From positions 1-64,000 of the forward strand of contig NZ_QTPO01000025.1 of assembly GCF_003853645.1 (NCBI RefSeq): DNA of 64,000 bases, given 5' to 3'. The notes under the pieces were generated by a model. The model had not been told where the DNA came from and did not search any database. It saw only the letters and a program-made list of their open reading frames with translations. The DNA comes from Burkholderia sp. Bp9143 (GTDB lineage Bacteria > Pseudomonadota > Gammaproteobacteria > Burkholderiales > Burkholderiaceae). Below, piece after piece: positions 18,208 to 28,206 of this stretch. Position 1 is the first letter of the stretch, and each line of letters begins with the position of its first letter. Made by a program: the position numbers and the translations under genes.

Positions 18208-19272
18208 ATGCCTCTCGTATCAATGCGTCAATTGCTGGACCACGCGGCAGAGCACGGTTACGGCCTGCCGGCCTTCAACGTGAACAACCTGGAGCAGGTC
18301 CAGGCGATCATGGCGGCGGCGGATCAGGTCGGCGCGCCCGTGATCATGCAGGCGTCGGCCGGCGCGCGTAAGTACGCGGGCGAGCCGTTCCTGCGCCACC
18401 TGATCGAAGCGGCTGTCGAGTCGTATCCGCACATCCCGGTCGTGATGCACCAGGACCACGGCCAGTCGCCGGCGGTCTGCATGGGCGCGATCCGCAGCGG
18501 CTTCACCAGCGTGATGATGGACGGTTCGCTCGAAGCCGACGGCAAGACGGTCGCCTCGTACGAATACAACGTCGAGGTGTCGCGCAAGGTCGTCGAGATG
18601 GCGCACTCGATCGGCGTGACGGTCGAAGCCGAACTCGGCGTGCTCGGCTCGCTCGAGACGATGAAGGGCGACAAGGAAGACGGCCACGGCGCGGAAGGCA
18701 CGATGACCCGCGAGCAGCTGCTGACCGATCCGGAGCAGGCCGCCGACTTCGTGAAGCTCACGCAGTGTGACGCGCTCGCGATCGCGATCGGCACGTCGCA
18801 CGGCGCGTACAAGTTCTCGAAGAAGCCGACGGGCGACATCCTGTCGATCCAGCGCATCAAGGAAATCCACGCACGCATCCCGAACACGCACCTGGTCATG
18901 CACGGTTCGTCGTCGGTGCCGCAGGAACTGCTGGCCGAGATCCGCGAATTCGGCGGCGACATGAAGGAAACCTACGGCGTGCCGGTCGAGGAAATCCAGG
19001 AAGGCATCAAGCACGGCGTGCGCAAGATCAACATCGACACCGACCTGCGTCTCGCGATCACCGGCGCGATCCGCCGCTACATGTTCGAGAACCCGGGCAA
19101 GTTCGATCCGCGCGACTACCTGAAGCCCGCACGCGAAGCGGCGAAGCAGGTGTGCGTCGACCGCTACCTCGCGTTCGGCTGCGAAGGCCAGGCGGCGAAG
19201 ATCAAGCCGGTGTCGCTCGACAAGATCGCCGAACAGTACAAGTCCGGCGCGCTCGCGCAGGTCGTGCGGTAA
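18208..19272 (+). CDS. fba: Class II fructose-1,6-bisphosphate aldolase
   Basis: This 354-residue zinc-dependent aldolase cleaves fructose 1,6-bisphosphate. Zinc-ligand regions are visible: [10 protein letters not shown] (His and Asp), [15 protein letters not shown] and [10 protein letters not shown], followed by [15 protein letters not shown]. The length and motifs match the CbbA/FbaA subgroup of proteobacteria. The ATG at 18208 has AAGGAG 7 bases upstream; the longer frame from 18007 crosses the promoter region. It is the only aldolase in the window that could act on ketose bisphosphates, which matters for the polyol locus further right. Confidence 0.96.
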   Translation: MPLVSMRQLLDHAAEHGYGLPAFNVNNLEQVQAIMAAADQVGAPVIMQASAGARKYAGEPFLRHLIEAAVESYPHIPVVMHQDHGQSPAVCMGAIRSGFTSVMMDGSLEADGKTVASYEYNVEVSRKVVEMAHSIGVTVEAELGVLGSLETMKGDKEDGHGAEGTMTREQLLTDPEQAADFVKLTQCDALAIAIGTSHGAYKFSKKPTGDILSIQRIKEIHARIPNTHLVMHGSSSVPQELLAEIREFGGDMKETYGVPVEEIQEGIKHGVRKINIDTDLRLAITGAIRRYMFENPGKFDPRDYLKPAREAAKQVCVDRYLAFGCEGQAAKIKPVSLDKIAEQYKSGALAQVVR

Positions 19273-19437
19273 GACTGTAGTACGATTGCCCCGCTCGGTT
19301 CTGCCGCCGGGCCGGGGCTGACTGCCCTGGGGCCCGATCTGATCCGGCCCCGGCAGCCGTTCCGTCCGGCCGAACGAGGGCCGGCCGGCAACCGACGGGC
19401 GCGATTCGCCCGCCGGTTCGCCGACGCATTGCAAGAC

Positions 19438-19476
19438 CGCCGTTCCCGCCTGCCGCGGGGAACGGCGTTTCCCTTT
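19438..19476 (+). terminator. Intrinsic terminator between fba and purC
   Basis: CGCCGTTCCC and GGGGAACGGCG pair around an 8-9 base loop and are followed by TTTCCCTTTTTG. It lies 165 bases after fba and about 30 bases before purC. Confidence 0.8.
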
Positions 19477-19505
19477 TTGTTTGGCTCCTTATCTGCGAAA
19501 AGACG

Positions 19506-20396
19506 ATGTCTACCCTTTACGAATCCACGCTCCGCTCGCTGCCGCTCCTCGGTCGCGGCAAGGTCCGCGACAACTACGCGGTCGGCAACGACAAGCTCCT
19601 GATCGTCACGACCGATCGCCTGTCGGCATTCGACGTGATCATGGGTGAGCCGATTCCGAACAAGGGCCGCGTGCTGAACCAGATGGCGAACTTCTGGTTC
19701 GACAAGCTCGCGCACATCGTGCCGAACCACCTGACGGGCGACGCGCCTGAATCGGTCGTCGCGGCCGACGAGGTCGAGCAGGTCAAGGGCCGCGCCGCGG
19801 TCGTCAAGCGCCTCGAGCCGATCATGATCGAAGCGGTCGTGCGCGGCTACCTCGCCGGCAGCGGCTGGAAGGAATACCAGGCATCGGGCGCCGTGTGCGG
19901 CGTGCAGTTGCCGGAAGGCCTGCAGAACGCGCAGAAGCTGCCCGAGCCGATCTTCACGCCGGCCGCGAAGGCCGAGCTCGGCGAGCACGACGAGAACATC
20001 ACGTTCGAGGAAACCGAGCGCCGCATCGGCACCGAGCTGGCCGCGACGATCCGCGACATCTCGATCAAGCTCTACAAGGAAGCGGCCGACTACGCGGCGA
20101 CGCGCGGCATCATCATCGCCGACACGAAGTTCGAATTCGGCCTCGACAACCACGGCAAGCTGTACCTGATGGACGAAGTGCTGACGGCCGATTCGTCGCG
20201 CTTCTGGCCGGCCGACCAGTACCAGGTCGGCACCAACCCGCCGTCGTTCGACAAGCAGTTCGTGCGCGACTGGCTCGAGGCGCAGCCGTGGGGCAAGACC
20301 GCGCCGGCACCGGCGCTGCCGGCCGACGTCGTCGAGAAGACGGCCGCGAAGTACCAGGAAGCGCTCGAGCGCATCACCGGCCAGCCGCTCGCCTGA
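19506..20396 (+). CDS. purC: SAICAR synthase (phosphoribosylaminoimidazole-succinocarboxamide synthase)
   Basis: This 296-residue enzyme condenses CAIR with aspartate in de novo purine synthesis. Motifs seen are [11 protein letters not shown], the ATP-site region [20 protein letters not shown], the [21 protein letters not shown] segment, and the C-terminal [23 protein letters not shown]. It is the eukaryote-like longer PurC form. There is no strong Shine-Dalgarno (AAAAGA). It starts a purC-purE-purK cluster that covers three consecutive functions of the pathway. Confidence 0.96.
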   Translation: MSTLYESTLRSLPLLGRGKVRDNYAVGNDKLLIVTTDRLSAFDVIMGEPIPNKGRVLNQMANFWFDKLAHIVPNHLTGDAPESVVAADEVEQVKGRAAVVKRLEPIMIEAVVRGYLAGSGWKEYQASGAVCGVQLPEGLQNAQKLPEPIFTPAAKAELGEHDENITFEETERRIGTELAATIRDISIKLYKEAADYAATRGIIIADTKFEFGLDNHGKLYLMDEVLTADSSRFWPADQYQVGTNPPSFDKQFVRDWLEAQPWGKTAPAPALPADVVEKTAAKYQEALERITGQPLA

Positions 20397-20413
20397 GGGA
20401 AGGAACGCACGAA

Positions 20414-20935
20414 ATGAGTGAAGTCCAGACTGCCCACACGCACAGCGCGCCGCTCGTCGGCGTGCTGATGGGTTCGAGTTCCGACTGGGACGTGATGAAG
20501 AACGCGGTCGCGATCCTGCAGGAATTCGGCGTGCCGTACGAAGCGAAGGTCGTGTCTGCGCACCGGATGCCCGACGAGATGTTCGACTATGCGGAGAAGG
20601 CGCGCGAGCGCGGGCTGCGCGCGATCATCGCGGGCGCCGGCGGTGCCGCGCACCTGCCCGGCATGCTGGCCGCGAAGACCACGGTGCCGGTGCTCGGCGT
20701 GCCGGTCGCGAGCAAGTACCTGAAGGGCGTCGATTCGCTGCACTCGATCGTGCAGATGCCGAAGGGCGTGCCGGTCGCGACGTTCGCGATCGGCGAGGCC
20801 GGCGCGGCGAACGCCGCACTGTTCGCGGTGTCGATCCTGTCCGGCACGTCGGTCGATTACGCGAACCGGCTCGCCGCGTTCCGCGTGCGCCAGAACGAAG
20901 CCGCGCACGCGATGGTGCTGCCGCCGCTCGCATGA
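20414..20935 (+). CDS. purE: N5-carboxyaminoimidazole ribonucleotide mutase
   Basis: This 173-residue class I PurE converts N5-CAIR (made by PurK) to CAIR. Signatures are [12 protein letters not shown] at the N-terminus, [10 protein letters not shown] with the catalytic His, [13 protein letters not shown], and [21 protein letters not shown]. The ATG lies 17 bases after the purC stop with GGAAGGAA just upstream, so it is co-transcribed with purC. Confidence 0.97.
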   Translation: MSEVQTAHTHSAPLVGVLMGSSSDWDVMKNAVAILQEFGVPYEAKVVSAHRMPDEMFDYAEKARERGLRAIIAGAGGAAHLPGMLAAKTTVPVLGVPVASKYLKGVDSLHSIVQMPKGVPVATFAIGEAGAANAALFAVSILSGTSVDYANRLAAFRVRQNEAAHAMVLPPLA

Positions 20936-20945
20936 CGGCGCACCG

Positions 20946-21002
20946 GCGGCCGCGCGTCGCGGCCGCCTGACCTTCCCCACTGCGGCGGGCAGCGCCCGCC
21001 GC
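20946..21002. repeat. Two hairpins in the purE-purK gap
   Basis: GGCCGC/GCGGCC (5-base loop, about 20948-20964) and a perfect 9-bp stem GCGGCGGGC/GCCCGCCGC with an AGC loop (20982-21002) fill most of the 81-base gap. Without a T-run they look more like mRNA-processing or stability structures than terminators. Confidence 0.5.
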
Positions 21003-21016
21003 GACCGACCACTGAC

Positions 21017-22213
21017 ATGACCGCAACTCCTGATTCCGTTTCCCCGATCCTACCCGGCGCGTGGCTGGGCATGGTCGGCGGTGGCCAGCTCGGCCGCATG
21101 TTCTGCTTTGCCGCCCAGTCGATGGGCTATCGCGTCGCCGTGCTCGATCCCGATCCGACGAGCCCCGCCGGCGCGGTTGCCGACCGTCACCTGCGCGCGG
21201 CCTACGACGACGAAGCCGCGCTCGCCGAACTGGCCGAACTGTGCGATGCCGTGTCGACGGAATTCGAGAACGTGCCGGCCGCGAGCCTCGATTTCCTCGC
21301 GCGCACGACGTTCGTCGCGCCGGCCGGCCGCTGCGTCGCGGTCGCGCAGGACCGGATCGCGGAGAAGCGGTTCATCGAGGCGTCCGGCGTGCCGGTCGCG
21401 CCGCACGTCGTGATCGAATCGGCGGCGGCACTCGCCGCGCTCGACGATGCCGCGCTCGACGCGGTGTTGCCGGGCATCCTGAAGACGGCGCGCCTCGGCT
21501 ACGACGGCAAGGGCCAGGTGCGCGTGAGCACCGCGCGGGAAGCGCGCGACGCGCATGCGTCGCTCGGCGGCGTGCCGTGCGTGCTCGAAAAGCGCCTGCC
21601 GCTGAAATACGAAGTGTCCGCGCTGATCGCGCGCGGCGCGGACGGCCGCTCGGCCGCCTTCCCGCTCGCGCAGAACGTGCATCACGACGGCATCCTCGCG
21701 CTGACCGTCGTGCCGGCGCCGGCTGCCGATGCCGCGCGCGTCGAAGAGGCGCAGCAGGCGGCCGTGCGGATTGCCGATACGCTCGGTTACGTCGGCGTGC
21801 TGTGCGTCGAATTCTTCGTGCTGGAAGACGGCTCGTTCGTCGCGAACGAAATGGCGCCGCGCCCGCACAACTCCGGCCACTACACGGTCGATGCGTGCGC
21901 AACGAGCCAGTTCGAGCAGCAGGTGCGCGCGATGACGCGCATGCCGCTCGGCAACCCGCGCCAGCATTCGCCGGCCGCGATGCTGAACATTCTCGGCGAC
22001 GTGTGGTTCCCGAACGGTGCCGCGGCCGATGCCGTCACGCCGCCGTGGGACACGGTCGCCGCGATGCCGGCCGCGCACCTGCACCTGTACGGCAAGGAGG
22101 AAGCCCGCGTCGGCCGCAAGATGGGCCACGTGAACTTCACGGCCGAGACGCGCGACGATGCCGTCGCCGCTGCCACCGCGTGTGCGCAGCTGCTGCGCGT
22201 GCCGCTCGACTGA
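21017..22213 (+). CDS. purK: N5-carboxyaminoimidazole ribonucleotide synthase
   Basis: This 398-residue ATP-grasp enzyme carboxylates AIR with ATP and bicarbonate and hands N5-CAIR to PurE. The N-terminus [16 protein letters not shown] motif is present ([16 protein letters not shown]), followed by STEFENVP, the ATP-grasp segment [29 protein letters not shown], and [18 protein letters not shown]. Length and motif order are normal. Same operon as purC-purE. Confidence 0.97.
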   Translation: MTATPDSVSPILPGAWLGMVGGGQLGRMFCFAAQSMGYRVAVLDPDPTSPAGAVADRHLRAAYDDEAALAELAELCDAVSTEFENVPAASLDFLARTTFVAPAGRCVAVAQDRIAEKRFIEASGVPVAPHVVIESAAALAALDDAALDAVLPGILKTARLGYDGKGQVRVSTAREARDAHASLGGVPCVLEKRLPLKYEVSALIARGADGRSAAFPLAQNVHHDGILALTVVPAPAADAARVEEAQQAAVRIADTLGYVGVLCVEFFVLEDGSFVANEMAPRPHNSGHYTVDACATSQFEQQVRAMTRMPLGNPRQHSPAAMLNILGDVWFPNGAAADAVTPPWDTVAAMPAAHLHLYGKEEARVGRKMGHVNFTAETRDDAVAAATACAQLLRVPLD

Positions 22214-22224
22214 GGCACCCGCCG

Positions 22225-23253
22225 ATGGCCATCGATCTCCCGAACTCCGTGACGCCCGCGCAGATCGACGCGGCTGCCGCGCTGCTCGACGCGGGGCAAC
22301 TCGTCGCATTCCCGACCGAAACCGTGTACGGGCTCGGCGGCGACGCGGCGAATCCCGAGGCCGTCGCGCGCATTTATGCGGCGAAAGGGCGCCCGGCGAA
22401 CCATCCGGTGATCGTGCATCTGCCGCCCGGCGGCGATCCGGGCTATTGGGCCGACGATCTGCCGGCCGATGCGCAGGCACTGATCGATGCATTCTGGCCG
22501 GGTCCGCTGACGCTGATCCTGAAGCGCCATGCGCGCATTCCGGATGCCGTGAGCGGCGGCCAGGATTCGGTCGGCCTGCGCTGTCCGTCGCATCCGGTCG
22601 CGCAGGCGCTGCTGGCCGCGTTCAGCGCGCGGCGCGGCGGCCACGGCGGCGTGGCTGCGCCGTCTGCGAACCGATTCGGCCACGTGAGCCCGACCACCGC
22701 GCAGCACGTGCGCGACGAATTCGGCGACACGGTTCACGTGCTCGACGGCGGTCCGTCCGAAGTCGGCATCGAATCGACGATCCTCGACCTGTCGCGCGGC
22801 TTCCCCGCGCTGCTGCGCCCGGGCCACGTGACACCGCAGCAGATCGCCGACGTGCTCGGCCGCGCGCCGCGCCTGCCCGACGGCAGCGACGCGACCGCGC
22901 CGCGCGCGTCCGGCACGCTGAAGGCGCATTACGCACCGAGCACGCCGCTCGCGCTGCTGCCGTTCGATTCGCTCGAGCCGCTGCTCGCGGCCGCACAGAC
23001 TGACGGCGAGCGCGTCGCACTCGTCGCACGCGCGTCGCGCGCGGGACGCTGGGCGCAGGCCGACGGCGTGCATTTCGTCGCGGCGCCGGAAGATCCGCAG
23101 GCGTATGCGCGCGATTTGTACGGCATGCTGCGCGCGCTCGACCGTGCGCAGGTCGCACGCATCCTCGTCGAGAAGCTGCCCGAGACCGTCGAGTGGATCG
23201 CGGTCAACGATCGTCTCGGTCGTGCGGCCGCGGCGTTCGAGGCGCGCGACTGA
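22225..23253 (+). CDS. L-threonylcarbamoyladenylate synthase (Sua5/YrdC family)
   Basis: This 342-residue protein has the YrdC fold that makes threonylcarbamoyl-AMP for the tRNA t6A37 modification. Motifs are VAFPTETVYGLGGDA (residues about 28-42), KGRPANHPVIVH, WPGPLTLIL, VGLRCPSHPVAQAL and APSANRFGHVSPT. Its length and the C-terminal 120 residues (after GTLKAHYAP) show it is the Sua5 form with the extra C-terminal domain, rather than the short TsaC. The ATG at 22225 lies 11 bases after purK, so it is likely the last gene of the purine operon. A terminator follows. Confidence 0.9.
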   Translation: MAIDLPNSVTPAQIDAAAALLDAGQLVAFPTETVYGLGGDAANPEAVARIYAAKGRPANHPVIVHLPPGGDPGYWADDLPADAQALIDAFWPGPLTLILKRHARIPDAVSGGQDSVGLRCPSHPVAQALLAAFSARRGGHGGVAAPSANRFGHVSPTTAQHVRDEFGDTVHVLDGGPSEVGIESTILDLSRGFPALLRPGHVTPQQIADVLGRAPRLPDGSDATAPRASGTLKAHYAPSTPLALLPFDSLEPLLAAAQTDGERVALVARASRAGRWAQADGVHFVAAPEDPQAYARDLYGMLRALDRAQVARILVEKLPETVEWIAVNDRLGRAAAAFEARD

Positions 23254-23283
23254 CACGGCCGTCCGCATCCCGCTCATGAAATA

Positions 23284-23320
23284 AAAAACGCCCGACCGGC
23301 GAACCGGTCGGGCGTTCTCG
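23284..23320. terminator. Bidirectional intrinsic terminator
   Basis: AACGCCCGACCGG and CCGGTCGGGCGTT pair around a CGAA loop, with an A-run on the left and TCTCGTTTG on the right. It separates the rightward purine operon from the leftward esterase gene and can serve both. Confidence 0.85.
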
Positions 23321-23341
23321 TTTGTGCGCGTGCCCGGCGGC

Positions 23342-24469
23342 TTACTTGCCGACGCCCGACGCCGCGATCTTCGTCTGGGCGAACTGGGCGAACAGCGCGT
23401 GCAGGCGCGTGGTCGGGTGGACCGTGTCGGCGAACATGTAGGTCTGGTCCGCGTTCGCGGTCGTGTAGGTCTGCGGCGAGCAGAACAGCGACTGGCCGAA
23501 GGCGCTCGGGTTCGCGACGCCGTACTGGGTGGCGGCCGCGATCATCGCCTTCAGGTTGCACGCGGTATCGGTATTCGACACCGAGAAGCCGTTGGCCTGG
23601 TAGTTCGCGAGGATGCCGTCCTGCCACGTGAACGTGTCGAGCATCACGTATTTGGTCGTGTCGACCTTGAGCGCCGCCAGCGTGGCGGCGAACGTGCCGT
23701 TGAACAGCATCGACAGTTGCGTGAGCGTCGTCTGCGTGCCGCCTTGCAGCGCGAGCGGCGTGCCGCCGATATCCGGCACATTCGACACGAACACGTGCGT
23801 CGCGCCGGCCGCGACGATCTGCTGGACCAGGCCGGCGAGCTGCTGCGCGGCCGCGCCGATGTTCTGCTGCAATTGCACCGGCGTGATGGCGCCCGCCTGC
23901 AGGGCCGCGACCTGATAGAAGATGTCGTTCGCGCCGCCGTTGAGCAGCACGATCTGGCCGGCGTTGAAGCTGCCGTGCTGCGTCAGGTACTGCTTGACCT
24001 GGTCGGCGATCGGCGTCGTGGTTGCCTGCGCGTAGTCGGGGTTCGGCACGCTCGACGCCGCATGGCCGATGCCCGGCTGCAGCGTCACGCGCGAGCCGCC
24101 CTGTGCGTAGCCGAGACCGCCCGTCGCCTGCAGCGGAATGCCGAAGCCACCCTGGTTCGCGGGCTGCAGCGTGTCGCCGTAGTATTGCGCGACGTCCTGC
24201 GTCCACACCTGGCCGGGGTTGGTCGTGAAGCGGCCGCCGCCGAAGCCGAGCTTGATCTGCGAGTAGGTACCGACGTCCGACAGGCTGTCGCCGAACGACA
24301 CGATCTGCATCTTCACGCCGGACGGCGGCGTGCTCGACGCGCTGTTATTGTTGTCGTCGCCTCCGCCGCACGCGGCGAGCAGGGCGAGCGCGGCGCCCGC
24401 GATCGCGACTTGCGCGGTGCGCAGCAGGCGTTGACGGTTGCGCGACGGAGTGGGTTGTCGTGACTGCAT
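23342..24469 (-). CDS. GDSL (SGNH) esterase/lipase lipoprotein
   Basis: This 375-residue secreted hydrolase has a signal sequence with lipobox LLAACGGG (Cys34), so it should be membrane-anchored. The SGNH blocks are visible: FGDSLSDVG (block I Ser), the glycine in QGGSRV, the Asn in NGGANDIFYQ, and the FADTVHPTTRLH segment with the Asp/His pair. A low-complexity linker (GGGDDNNNSASSTPPSG) follows the Cys. Family members are carboxylesterases or lipases; the substrate is unknown. The start at 24469 is the first ATG giving a signal peptide; longer frames run into the next gene. Confidence 0.9.
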   Translation of the reverse strand: MQSRQPTPSRNRQRLLRTAQVAIAGAALALLAACGGGDDNNNSASSTPPSGVKMQIVSFGDSLSDVGTYSQIKLGFGGGRFTTNPGQVWTQDVAQYYGDTLQPANQGGFGIPLQATGGLGYAQGGSRVTLQPGIGHAASSVPNPDYAQATTTPIADQVKQYLTQHGSFNAGQIVLLNGGANDIFYQVAALQAGAITPVQLQQNIGAAAQQLAGLVQQIVAAGATHVFVSNVPDIGGTPLALQGGTQTTLTQLSMLFNGTFAATLAALKVDTTKYVMLDTFTWQDGILANYQANGFSVSNTDTACNLKAMIAAATQYGVANPSAFGQSLFCSPQTYTTANADQTYMFADTVHPTTRLHALFAQFAQTKIAASGVGK

Positions 24470-24564
24470 CGATGGATCTCCTCGTAGATATGGCCCGATG
24501 TATTGTGCATCTATCACGTGCCCGCTCAGGTTCGGGTTGCGCGACGGCCGTTGGCTGAAATGGT

Positions 24565-25479
24565 TTATTGGTCGCGCACGGCCGCAAGCGGCGTGGTGCG
24601 CGGATCGTCGTTTGCGGCCTCGGCGTTCTGCGCATGATAAGCGCTCGCCCATTCGGGCGGGCCGAAAATCGCGCGCAGCTTGTTGCGCCATCCGTGGACG
24701 TGCAACGCGTCGGCCGCCATCGACACCCACTCGTGAAACGTCGCGACGAGCGGGTTGTTCGAGCCCAGCGGCTCGACGATTCCGTATTGCGGCGGATCGT
24801 CGCGCGACTCCTCGACGTAGCTGCCGAACAGGCGGTCCCAGATCACGAGCACACCTGCGTAATTGCGGTCGATGTAGCGCGGGTTGCGTGCATGGTGCGC
24901 GCGATGGATCGACGGCGTGTTGAGCACGTATTCGAGCCAGCCGAGCTTGCCGATCGCCTGCGTGTGCACGAAGAACTGGAACGCGAGGTTGATCAGCACG
25001 ACGCCGACGATCTGCTGCGGCGGAAAGCCGAGGAACGCGAGCGGCAGCCAGAACGCCCACATGCCCGCGACGGGATACATCAGGCTCTGCCGGAATGCGG
25101 TCGAGAAATTCATCCGCTCGGACGAGTGGTGCACGACGTGCGCGGCCCACAGCCAGCGCACGCGATGGCTCGCGCGGTGGAATACGTAGTAGAGGAAATC
25201 CTGGCCGACGAACAGCACGGCGAACGACAGCCAGCCGTCGTGCCACGTGAACAGCCGGAAATGTGCGTAGCAGTACGCATAAACGGGGATCACGAACAGC
25301 CACGCGAGCTTGTCGGCACCCTGGTGCATCAGCGCGAGCGCCGCATTGCACAGCGTGTCGCGCCACGCATAGACATGGTCGTGCGCACGAGTGCGGGCGA
25401 GGTGCCGGGCCTCCCACGCGATGCAGAGCAGGAAGACGGGCGCCAGCGCGAGCAGAAGCAATTCGACGTCGAATCGCAT
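24565..25479 (-). CDS. Sterol desaturase / fatty acid hydroxylase superfamily membrane protein
   Basis: This 304-residue integral membrane protein has the eight-His di-iron pattern of the superfamily: HRASH, HVVHHSSE and HRAHHARNP, the last followed by YAGVLVIWDRLFGSY, characteristic of these proteins. Several hydrophobic spans lie before and between the His boxes. The natural substrate is unknown; bacterial members hydroxylate or desaturate lipids or sterol-like molecules. The ATG at 25479 has AGGAGG upstream; an ATG 9 codons earlier is less likely. Confidence 0.88.
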   Translation of the reverse strand: MRFDVELLLLALAPVFLLCIAWEARHLARTRAHDHVYAWRDTLCNAALALMHQGADKLAWLFVIPVYAYCYAHFRLFTWHDGWLSFAVLFVGQDFLYYVFHRASHRVRWLWAAHVVHHSSERMNFSTAFRQSLMYPVAGMWAFWLPLAFLGFPPQQIVGVVLINLAFQFFVHTQAIGKLGWLEYVLNTPSIHRAHHARNPRYIDRNYAGVLVIWDRLFGSYVEESRDDPPQYGIVEPLGSNNPLVATFHEWVSMAADALHVHGWRNKLRAIFGPPEWASAYHAQNAEAANDDPRTTPLAAVRDQ

Positions 25480-25821
25480 GGACGTGTCTCCTCCTTTCCC
25501 CTGCAAGCCGTAAGGCCGGGCGTATGGCCCGTTGTCAATATCGGTCAGGCCAACAGCCTACGCAATCGCCACGCGCTAGGCGAGGGGGCAGCGTAGAGGG
25601 TTCCCTCTGAGGACAGGGTTTCTACGGAAGCCATGCGGAACGGGTGCGCGCGGTGCGGCCCCGTTTTATGGGTACGGCTGGCGGGCGGTGCGCGGCGCAT
25701 CGGCGGCCGAAGCCGTTTCAAACCGCGCAGGGGAAATCCTGGGGCGGGGCGCCCCGACAGGTGGTGCCGCGCCGCGATCGACGCGAGCCGACGGCGGGGC
25801 GTGGGTGCGCCGCGTGCGTCG
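25480..25821. other. Intergenic region upstream of the sterol-desaturase-type gene
   Basis: This 342-base gap lies between two leftward genes. It contains the ribosome site of the membrane protein gene at its left edge. I see no convincing small gene, terminator or promoter hexamer pair; open frames here are shadows of G+C-rich sequence. Confidence 0.5.
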
Positions 25822-27357
25822 TCAGTGCGCGCCCGCGTAGATCCATTCGAGCAGCGTGTCGTGCGCGGCGCGCGCGCCTTCCGCGTGATCGTCGTTGATG
25901 AAACTGACGACGATGTAGCTCTGGCCGTCGGCCCCCGCGACGTAGCCCGCGATCGCGCGCACGTCGCGCAGCGTGCCGGTCTTGATGTGCGCGTTGCCGA
26001 GCACGCCGGCGTTGGTCAGGCGGTTCTTCATCGTGCCGTCGATGCCGGCGATCGGCAGCGAATCGATGAACGCCTGCGCGACGGGGCTCGCGTTCGCGGC
26101 CTGCAGCAGCGCGGCGAGCGACTGCGCGCTCACGTGCTCGTCGCGCGACAGGCCCGAGCCATTTTCAAGCTCGAGGTCGGGCATCGCGATTCCGCTCTTT
26201 TGCAGGAACGCGTGAACCGCGCGGCTCGACTGCTCGGGTGTCGCGGGTGGCTTGCCGGCGACCGCGCCGATCGTCAGGAACAGGTTGCGCGCCATCACGT
26301 TGTTGCTGAACTTGTTGATGTCGTAGACGATGCTGCCGAGCACGGGGCTGTGATGGACCGCGAGCGGCCGCGCGGTGGTCGGCACCTTGCCTTCGCTGAC
26401 CGGTCCCGCGATCGTGCCGCCGTCCTGCTGCCACAGCGCGAGGAACCCGCGTGCGAAGAACGTCGTGTGATCGAGGATCGCGAGGTTCGTGGTGTACGCG
26501 CCGCAGCGCAGCGGATAGTCGCCGGCGAACGACGCGGTCATGATGCCGCCGCCGCCGGCCGACAGCGTCGGACGCGCGGCCGCGGCCGCCGCGCCGCACG
26601 ATCCGGTGCCTTCGTACAACTGGTTGTCGATCGACAGGTTCGCGAGCGGCGGCAGCACGTCGACGGCCACCTTGCCGTCGTCGCCCGGCGTCACCGTGAA
26701 CGACACGGCCTTGAACGCATACAGCAGCGGATCGGGGCCGACGTTGTACGGCGCGCTCACGTCGTCGTCGAACGACGGCAGGTCGCGCGTCGACGCGGCG
26801 AAATAGCTCTTGTCGAGCAGGAGGCCGCCGGCCACGCGCTTGATGCCCGCCTTGCGGATCTTGTCGACGAGGTCGATCAGTTCCTCCGGTACGAGCTTCG
26901 GATCGCCGGTGCCCTTGATGTACAGGTTGCCCTGCAGCGTGCCGTCCGGATCGACCGGGCCGTCCGCATACGCGGTGGTGCGCCAGCGGAAGTCGGGGCC
27001 GAGGATCGACAGGCCCGAGAAGGTCGTGACGAGCTTCATCGTCGACGCCGGCAGCATCGGCCGGCTCGCGTTCCATGCGATCAGCGGCTCGGGATCGCCG
27101 ACGCGCTCGACGACGACGCTCATCGCCGATGCCGGCACCTTCGCGCGCTGCAGCGCGACCAGCACGGACGCCGGCAGGCCGGCCGCGCGCGCGGCGGGCG
27201 ACACCACGGCGGTCTTGAGCGCTTCCTTGTGGGACTTCTTGCGGGCCTGTGCGGACGGTGCGAACGCAAGGGCCGTGCAGGTGGCGACGACGGCGGCCGC
27301 ACGCAGGAAGGGGCGGGCGCGGGAGGCGAACCGGGCGGAAAGATCGGAAATCGGCAT
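25822..27357 (-). CDS. dacB: D-alanyl-D-alanine carboxypeptidase/endopeptidase (PBP4 type)
   Basis: This 511-residue periplasmic class C penicillin-binding protein trims or cleaves peptidoglycan peptides. An Arg-rich N-terminus and hydrophobic signal (AAAVVATCTALAFAPSAQA) are followed by the catalytic SxxK, STMK at residues 105-108, the SxN motif in FSNNVMARN, and HIKTGTLRD (KTG). The long insert between SxxK and SxN is typical of DacB. The ATG at 27357 is chosen; one at 27378 is possible. It is divergent from a two-component system, with a long inverted repeat between them. Confidence 0.93.
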   Translation of the reverse strand: MPISDLSARFASRARPFLRAAAVVATCTALAFAPSAQARKKSHKEALKTAVVSPAARAAGLPASVLVALQRAKVPASAMSVVVERVGDPEPLIAWNASRPMLPASTMKLVTTFSGLSILGPDFRWRTTAYADGPVDPDGTLQGNLYIKGTGDPKLVPEELIDLVDKIRKAGIKRVAGGLLLDKSYFAASTRDLPSFDDDVSAPYNVGPDPLLYAFKAVSFTVTPGDDGKVAVDVLPPLANLSIDNQLYEGTGSCGAAAAAARPTLSAGGGGIMTASFAGDYPLRCGAYTTNLAILDHTTFFARGFLALWQQDGGTIAGPVSEGKVPTTARPLAVHHSPVLGSIVYDINKFSNNVMARNLFLTIGAVAGKPPATPEQSSRAVHAFLQKSGIAMPDLELENGSGLSRDEHVSAQSLAALLQAANASPVAQAFIDSLPIAGIDGTMKNRLTNAGVLGNAHIKTGTLRDVRAIAGYVAGADGQSYIVVSFINDDHAEGARAAHDTLLEWIYAGAH

Positions 27358-27437
27358 GGACGAATACGGGAAAAGCATGGGGCTCGGGCAGGGCGCGCGC
27401 GGCGCCGGAGCGCACATTGTAGAGACAAGTGCGGATA

Positions 27438-27478
27438 CGCCCCCTGCAATCCGCCTTTCTGTTGCATTGCAGGGGGCG
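27438..27478. repeat. Perfect 13-bp inverted repeat between dacB and the response regulator
   Basis: CGCCCCCTGCAAT (27438-27450) and ATTGCAGGGGGCG (27466-27478) are perfect reverse complements separated by 15 bases. It lies 80 bases from the dacB start and 62 from the response-regulator start. It has no T-run, so it looks more like an operator or a leader hairpin than a terminator. Confidence 0.7.
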
Positions 27479-27540
27479 CATGCGATTCGCGGCGCTACAA
27501 TGGTCGCCATGTTTTACTCATCCGATGGGTTCCGGTTCCG

Positions 27541-28203
27541 ATGCGGATTCTGCTTGTTGAAGACGATCGAATGATTGCCGAGGGCGTACGCAAGGCGTTG
27601 CGTGCCGACGGCTTCGCGGTCGACTGGGTGCAGGACGGCGACGCCGCGCTCACGGCGCTCGGCAGCGAGACGTACGACCTGCTGCTGCTCGACCTCGGCC
27701 TGCCGAAGCGCGACGGCATCGACGTGCTGCGCACGCTGCGCGCGCGCGGGCTGTCGCTGCCGGTGCTGATCGTCACCGCGCGCGATGCCGTCGCCGATCG
27801 CGTGAAGGGGCTCGACGCGGGCGCCGACGACTACCTCGTGAAGCCGTTCGACCTCGACGAACTGGGCGCGCGGATGCGCGCGCTGATCCGCCGCCAGGCG
27901 GGGCGTAGCGAATCGCTGATCCGCCACGGCGCGCTGACGCTCGATCCGGCGTCGCACCAGGTGACGCTCGACGGCGCGCCCGTCGCACTGTCCGCGCGCG
28001 AGTTCGCGCTGCTCGAGGCGCTGCTCGCGCGGCCCGGCGCGGTGCTGTCGAAGAGCCAGCTCGAGGAGAAGATGTACGGCTGGGGCGAGGAGATCGGCAG
28101 CAACACGGTCGAGGTCTACATCCACGCGCTGCGCAAGAAGCTCGGTTCGGACCTGATCCGCAACGTGCGCGGGCTCGGCTACATGGTCGTCAAGGAAAGC
28201 TGA
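27541..28203 (+). CDS. OmpR/PhoB-family response regulator (QseB/PmrA/TctD-like)
   Basis: This 220-residue regulator has a receiver domain with the acidic pocket Asp8-Asp9, phospho-acceptor Asp51 in LLLLDLGLP, Thr79 in LIVTARD, and Lys101 in LVKPFDL, followed by a winged-helix DNA-binding domain (SAREFALLEALLARPGAVLS ... SNTVEVYIHALRKKLG ... IRNVRGLGYMV). The sequence RLPKRDG-type loop (LPKRDGIDVL) is common in the QseB/PmrA group. The sensor gene begins 4 bases after its stop. It probably controls the htrA gene downstream via TTAAG-type repeats (inference). Confidence 0.93.
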   Translation: MRILLVEDDRMIAEGVRKALRADGFAVDWVQDGDAALTALGSETYDLLLLDLGLPKRDGIDVLRTLRARGLSLPVLIVTARDAVADRVKGLDAGADDYLVKPFDLDELGARMRALIRRQAGRSESLIRHGALTLDPASHQVTLDGAPVALSAREFALLEALLARPGAVLSKSQLEEKMYGWGEEIGSNTVEVYIHALRKKLGSDLIRNVRGLGYMVVKES

Positions 28204-28206
28204 CGC

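Noticed and set aside
25633..27540. N-terminal extension of the response regulator across dacB
   Set aside because: The upstream part is the antisense of dacB; the ATG at 27541 begins exactly at the receiver domain.
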